Below, piece after piece: positions 6,147 through 11,509 of a stretch of DNA of 11,509 bases. The position numbers and the translations under genes were made by a program. The stretch covers positions 1 to 11,509 of the forward strand of contig JAUZQI010000118.1 of NCBI GenBank assembly GCA_030951095.1, given 5' to 3'. Numbering within the stretch: position 1 is the stretch's first letter; each line of letters opens with the position of its first letter. The DNA is from Mariprofundus sp. GTDB lineage: Bacteria > Pseudomonadota > Zetaproteobacteria > Mariprofundales > Mariprofundaceae. Under the pieces are notes generated by a model that saw only the letters and a list, made by a program, of their open reading frames with translations, did not search any database and was not told the DNA's origin.

Positions 6147-7844
6147 TTATCCGTCTGCGCCGCCGCGACGCATGGTGCCACCACCTTCGGCATCGCCGCC
6201 GCCCTGCGAGATGTTGTCATCCAGTGAGGTGGGGACGGCGGAACCTAATAATTGATACAGTTTTTTCAGGTGGCGCCGGTATAAACTGTCGAAATCACGT
6301 ACGGCTGCTCCCGGGTTATAATCACCAAACCACCAGCACCAGTCGGAACCTTCACAAATACGCAACTGCTCGGCAGCATCATGTTGTTGTTCGGGGCTGA
6401 GAGTCTCGAAACGAGCATCAAATTCTTTCTTGGCTTCGATCAGTAGTTCCCATGCGCGTGTCTTGGCTCTGTCGCCAATCCAGGTGGAGAGGTTACCATA
6501 GACCCATGATCCCGGTGTCAGCTTGTCCAGCTTTTCAGTGGCGGCATGCTGATCAAGATAATCGCTGAACGTGGTCAGTTCATAATCTTCATGTTCGGCA
6601 ATGGATTGGTATAGCTTGGTTAGAAATGGCAGGCCGTTTTCATGATAATGTTCCCATGCATTTTCACCGTCCATAATAATGGCGACTACAGGCGCGTCCA
6701 TGCCGTGAGTGCGATGATGAATGCAGGCCAGCTCATGCATAAAATTATTGATGGCATCGCTTGTTTTCCATCGGCTGTATTCAAAGCCGAGCAAATCAGA
6801 GAGACGATCATCGCGGAAGAAGCAAGTGATTTGTTCATCATCCTCGCCAACCAGCCACGGGTGATAGAGATCGCGATTGCCCTGCTGTTCACGCAGATTG
6901 AATTTTAAGGAATGATGCAATACCGCTTCGCCGGTAGCGCACCAGTCAAAACCTGATTGGCCGAGTAATGCCAGGGTATCTTGTGATACGGCACCTTCAG
7001 CGGGCCAACAACCACGGGCAGCGAGGCCGAATAACTTCTGGTGATTCTGTTTGGCCATCTCAATGTGTTCCAGTGCACGTTCGCGACCGCCCGGATACGG
7101 CTCATCAGGGATCAGGGCGTCGGGCACGGTTTCCAGCGCCGTATTGAAATCGAGCATCAATGGAATAATAGGATGAGCGTAGGGAGTCGTGGTCAGTTCA
7201 AGTTTGCCGGACTCGACCAGCCGTTTATGCGTAGCAGGGATATCGGACAATAAGGATGCAATCAGAGTGAGCAGGTCACGACGGTCCTGATAGGTGAAGC
7301 CGGTGGCTTTTTCAATCAGACGCCGGGCGACAAAATTGCGTTGACGCACGGTTTCGCCCAGCCAGGCCAGATGATACCAGGTGACCAGATCGGTATAAAA
7401 ACTTTCACCCAGATAACAGGTTACCTTGTTGGCTTTGGCGTGTTCGGCCATTTTCCACAGGCGTGAATAAGCCGGATAACGATGCATATTGCGTTCATGA
7501 TTGAGGCGGAAGCAGGTGTTGAGAATGAATCTGCGATCCTTCTTCTTTAACTTGCCGGGTTTATGCGCCAATGCTGCCAGCAGCGGATCATTGAGGTCAC
7601 TCTGACTGCCGTCCAGAAAGGTTTTGAGTTGGATGGCATAATCTTCAATTTGAACCGTTAACGACGGCACATAATTCATCACAGCCTTGGCTCCGGGCAG
7701 TTGGGAGAGAATTTCAGCCATATCGGTGTAATCCTTCATGGTATGCAGATAAACCCAGGGCAGGTGATAGCGTCCGGTATCCGCCTCTCGGTAAAAAGGC
7801 TGGTGCATATGCCAGTAAAAAATAACAGATAAAGGTTGGCTCAT
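6147..7844 (-). CDS. GH57 family alpha-glucan hydrolase or glucanotransferase
   Basis: GH57 enzymes act on alpha-glucans by a retaining mechanism and include alpha-amylases, amylopullulanases, 4-alpha-glucanotransferases and branching enzymes. This 565-residue protein has the family's start motif YWHMHQPFY (10-18) and region TTPYAHPI (219-226). The predicted nucleophile is E283 in GCWPAEGAVS, and the predicted acid/base is D392 in IIMDGENAWEHY. The C-terminal part has SWVYGNLSTWIGD (446-458) and DWCWWFGD (501-508), also typical of the alpha-amylase/alpha-mannosidase-type group (COG1449-like). It ends in a glycine-rich tail (about 548-565) that looks disordered. No signal peptide is seen, so it acts in the cytosol. 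The start at 7844 has GGAGAG six bases upstream. Between glgC and malQ, a role in glycogen trimming or maltodextrin processing is likely; the exact specificity cannot be told from sequence. Confidence 0.9.
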   Translation of the reverse strand: MSQPLSVIFYWHMHQPFYREADTGRYHLPWVYLHTMKDYTDMAEILSQLPGAKAVMNYVPSLTVQIEDYAIQLKTFLDGSQSDLNDPLLAALAHKPGKLKKKDRRFILNTCFRLNHERNMHRYPAYSRLWKMAEHAKANKVTCYLGESFYTDLVTWYHLAWLGETVRQRNFVARRLIEKATGFTYQDRRDLLTLIASLLSDIPATHKRLVESGKLELTTTPYAHPIIPLMLDFNTALETVPDALIPDEPYPGGRERALEHIEMAKQNHQKLFGLAARGCWPAEGAVSQDTLALLGQSGFDWCATGEAVLHHSLKFNLREQQGNRDLYHPWLVGEDDEQITCFFRDDRLSDLLGFEYSRWKTSDAINNFMHELACIHHRTHGMDAPVVAIIMDGENAWEHYHENGLPFLTKLYQSIAEHEDYELTTFSDYLDQHAATEKLDKLTPGSWVYGNLSTWIGDRAKTRAWELLIEAKKEFDARFETLSPEQQHDAAEQLRICEGSDWCWWFGDYNPGAAVRDFDSLYRRHLKKLYQLLGSAVPTSLDDNISQGGGDAEGGGTMRRGGADG

Positions 7845-7890
7845 GGATTCTCTCCGGTTGGTGCTTTTTAAATACGCTTCTAGAATCTTT

Positions 7891-7985
7891 TACCGCAAAG
7901 TACGCAAAGAAAAAACAGGCTAAAATCAGTCAGTGATGAAGAATATTGCATCCTTATTTTGATTTCTTTACGTACCTTTGCGGTA
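7891..7985. repeat. ACCGCAAAGTACGCAAAG inverted-repeat element between glgC and the GH57 gene
   Basis: The left arm 7891-7912 and right arm 7963-7985 are inverted copies differing by one substitution and one inserted base, around an AT-rich centre of 50 bases. The element takes up most of the 151-base gap and ends 10 bases before the glgC stop (7996). Sequences such as ACCGCAAAG(n)CGCAAAG recur between genes in many environmental bacteria (recollection). In the operon transcript it would fold into a strong stem, which could end transcription, protect the glgC message from decay, or separate expression of glgC from the downstream genes. No transposase is nearby, so it would be a non-autonomous MITE-like element. 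Confidence 0.7.
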
Positions 7986-7995
7986 TTTTTTTGAA

Positions 7996-11037
<3,042 letters not shown>

Positions 11038-11054
11038 GTGGAATCCCTCTGTAT

Positions 11055-11073
11055 CCCCCCTTGTAAAGGGGGG
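11055..11073 (+). repeat. C6/G6 hairpin between pgm and glgB
   Basis: CCCCCCTT-GTA-AAGGGGGG forms a perfect 8-bp stem with a three-base loop, 17 bases after the pgm stop and 26 bases before the glgB start. The flank GGAATCCCTCTGTAT and the core resemble a dispersed CCCCCCTTTnnAAAGGGGGG intergenic repeat found in various proteobacteria (recollection). There is no T-run after the stem, so it is not a standard intrinsic terminator. In the transcript it could stabilise the pgm message or lower read-through into glgB. Confidence 0.6.
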
Positions 11074-11099
11074 CGCAATAATTAAAAGTGAGGCAATGC

Positions 11100-11509
11100 A
11101 TGAATAAACCAATTTTATCACCTGAAGCCTGGGCAGTTGTAGAAGCGCGTTCACACGATCCGTTTGGCTGGCTGGGTATGCACGAACATCCGGATGGTGG
11201 TGTGATTGTGCGTGCATTAAGCGGGCAGGCTGAAAAAATGTGGTTGCTGCCCGAAAGCGGCAGAGCGCAGGTGATGAAGCGCATTGAAGGCACGGATATA
11301 TTTGAGAAACACTGGAAAGGCGGTGCTTTCGATAAAGTCTATCGTTTCCGCATTGAGAATCACGATGGACACCGTTGGGAAATCGATGATGTCTACAACT
11401 TTGGCCCCGTTCTGGGCGAAATGGATTTGCACCTGATTGGCGAAGGCAATCATTTTGAAAAATACCGTATTATGGGTGCGCATGTGCGTGAACATGAAGG
11501 GGTGAACGG
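11100..11509 (+). CDS. glgB: 1,4-alpha-glucan branching enzyme, N-terminal part (runs off window)
   Basis: GlgB cuts an alpha-1,4 chain and reattaches it through an alpha-1,6 bond, making the branches of glycogen. Only 136 codons are in the window, covering the N-terminal N1 domain and the approach to the CBM48 module; the GH13 catalytic barrel lies beyond the end. The family pattern is clear: SHDPFGWLGMHEH (18-30), YNFGPVLGEMDLHLIGEGNH (98-117), then GAHVREHEGVNG. The start at 11100 has GAGG six bases upstream. A nearby ATG at 11096 is in another frame and hits a stop within four codons. The gene follows pgm by 62 bases with a hairpin between. Glycogen synthase (glgA) is not seen and may follow glgB or lie elsewhere. 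Confidence 0.94.
   Translation, partial: MNKPILSPEAWAVVEARSHDPFGWLGMHEHPDGGVIVRALSGQAEKMWLLPESGRAQVMKRIEGTDIFEKHWKGGAFDKVYRFRIENHDGHRWEIDDVYNFGPVLGEMDLHLIGEGNHFEKYRIMGAHVREHEGVN

Overview
The window comes from a Gram-negative bacterium, probably a proteobacterium of roughly 50% G+C. The evidence is an MltD-type lytic transglycosylase with a lipoprotein signal, a SixA-like phosphatase, and a proteobacterial style of glycogen gene cluster. I cannot name the species; a gamma- or zeta-proteobacterium is plausible but is only an impression. No tRNA, rRNA, CRISPR array or transposase gene is visible.

Layout. Positions 1-1868 (minus strand): the first 282 codons of the ribosome-associated GTPase TypA/BipA, with its upstream leader, and the complete type I methionine aminopeptidase gene map. 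Positions 1869-2031: a short divergent gap with a long hairpin. Positions 2032-3326 (plus strand): a SixA-like phosphohistidine phosphatase, followed by a decayed hybrid histidine kinase that has lost its 5' part and carries a frameshifting deletion in the ATPase domain but keeps an intact receiver domain. Positions 3381-9282 (minus strand): a co-directional set, in transcription order glgC (ADP-glucose pyrophosphorylase), a GH57 glucanase/glucanotransferase, malQ (4-alpha-glucanotransferase) and an MltD-like lytic transglycosylase. Positions 9406-11509 (plus strand, divergent): a PGM1-type phosphoglucomutase and the first 136 codons of the branching enzyme glgB, which runs off the end.

How the genes work together. 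Pgm interconverts glucose-6-P and glucose-1-P, GlgC activates glucose-1-P to ADP-glucose, and GlgB adds alpha-1,6 branches. The GH57 protein and MalQ can trim or rearrange alpha-1,4 glucan chains. Together they form most of a glycogen synthesis and remodelling module built around a shared 123-base divergent gap. The glycogen synthase (glgA) and phosphorylase (glgP) are not in this window.

The most unusual aspect is the gaps. Most intergenic spaces hold a palindromic or inverted-repeat element: a CACGAAG-unit element after map, a CATAGG/TATAG hairpin before sixA, two related ACCGCA(A/G)AGTACGC elements inside the glycogen operon, a C6/G6 hairpin before glgB, and a separate structured leader before typA. 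I see no clear new defence or biosynthetic system; the best candidates for new biology are these elements and the decayed kinase next to sixA.
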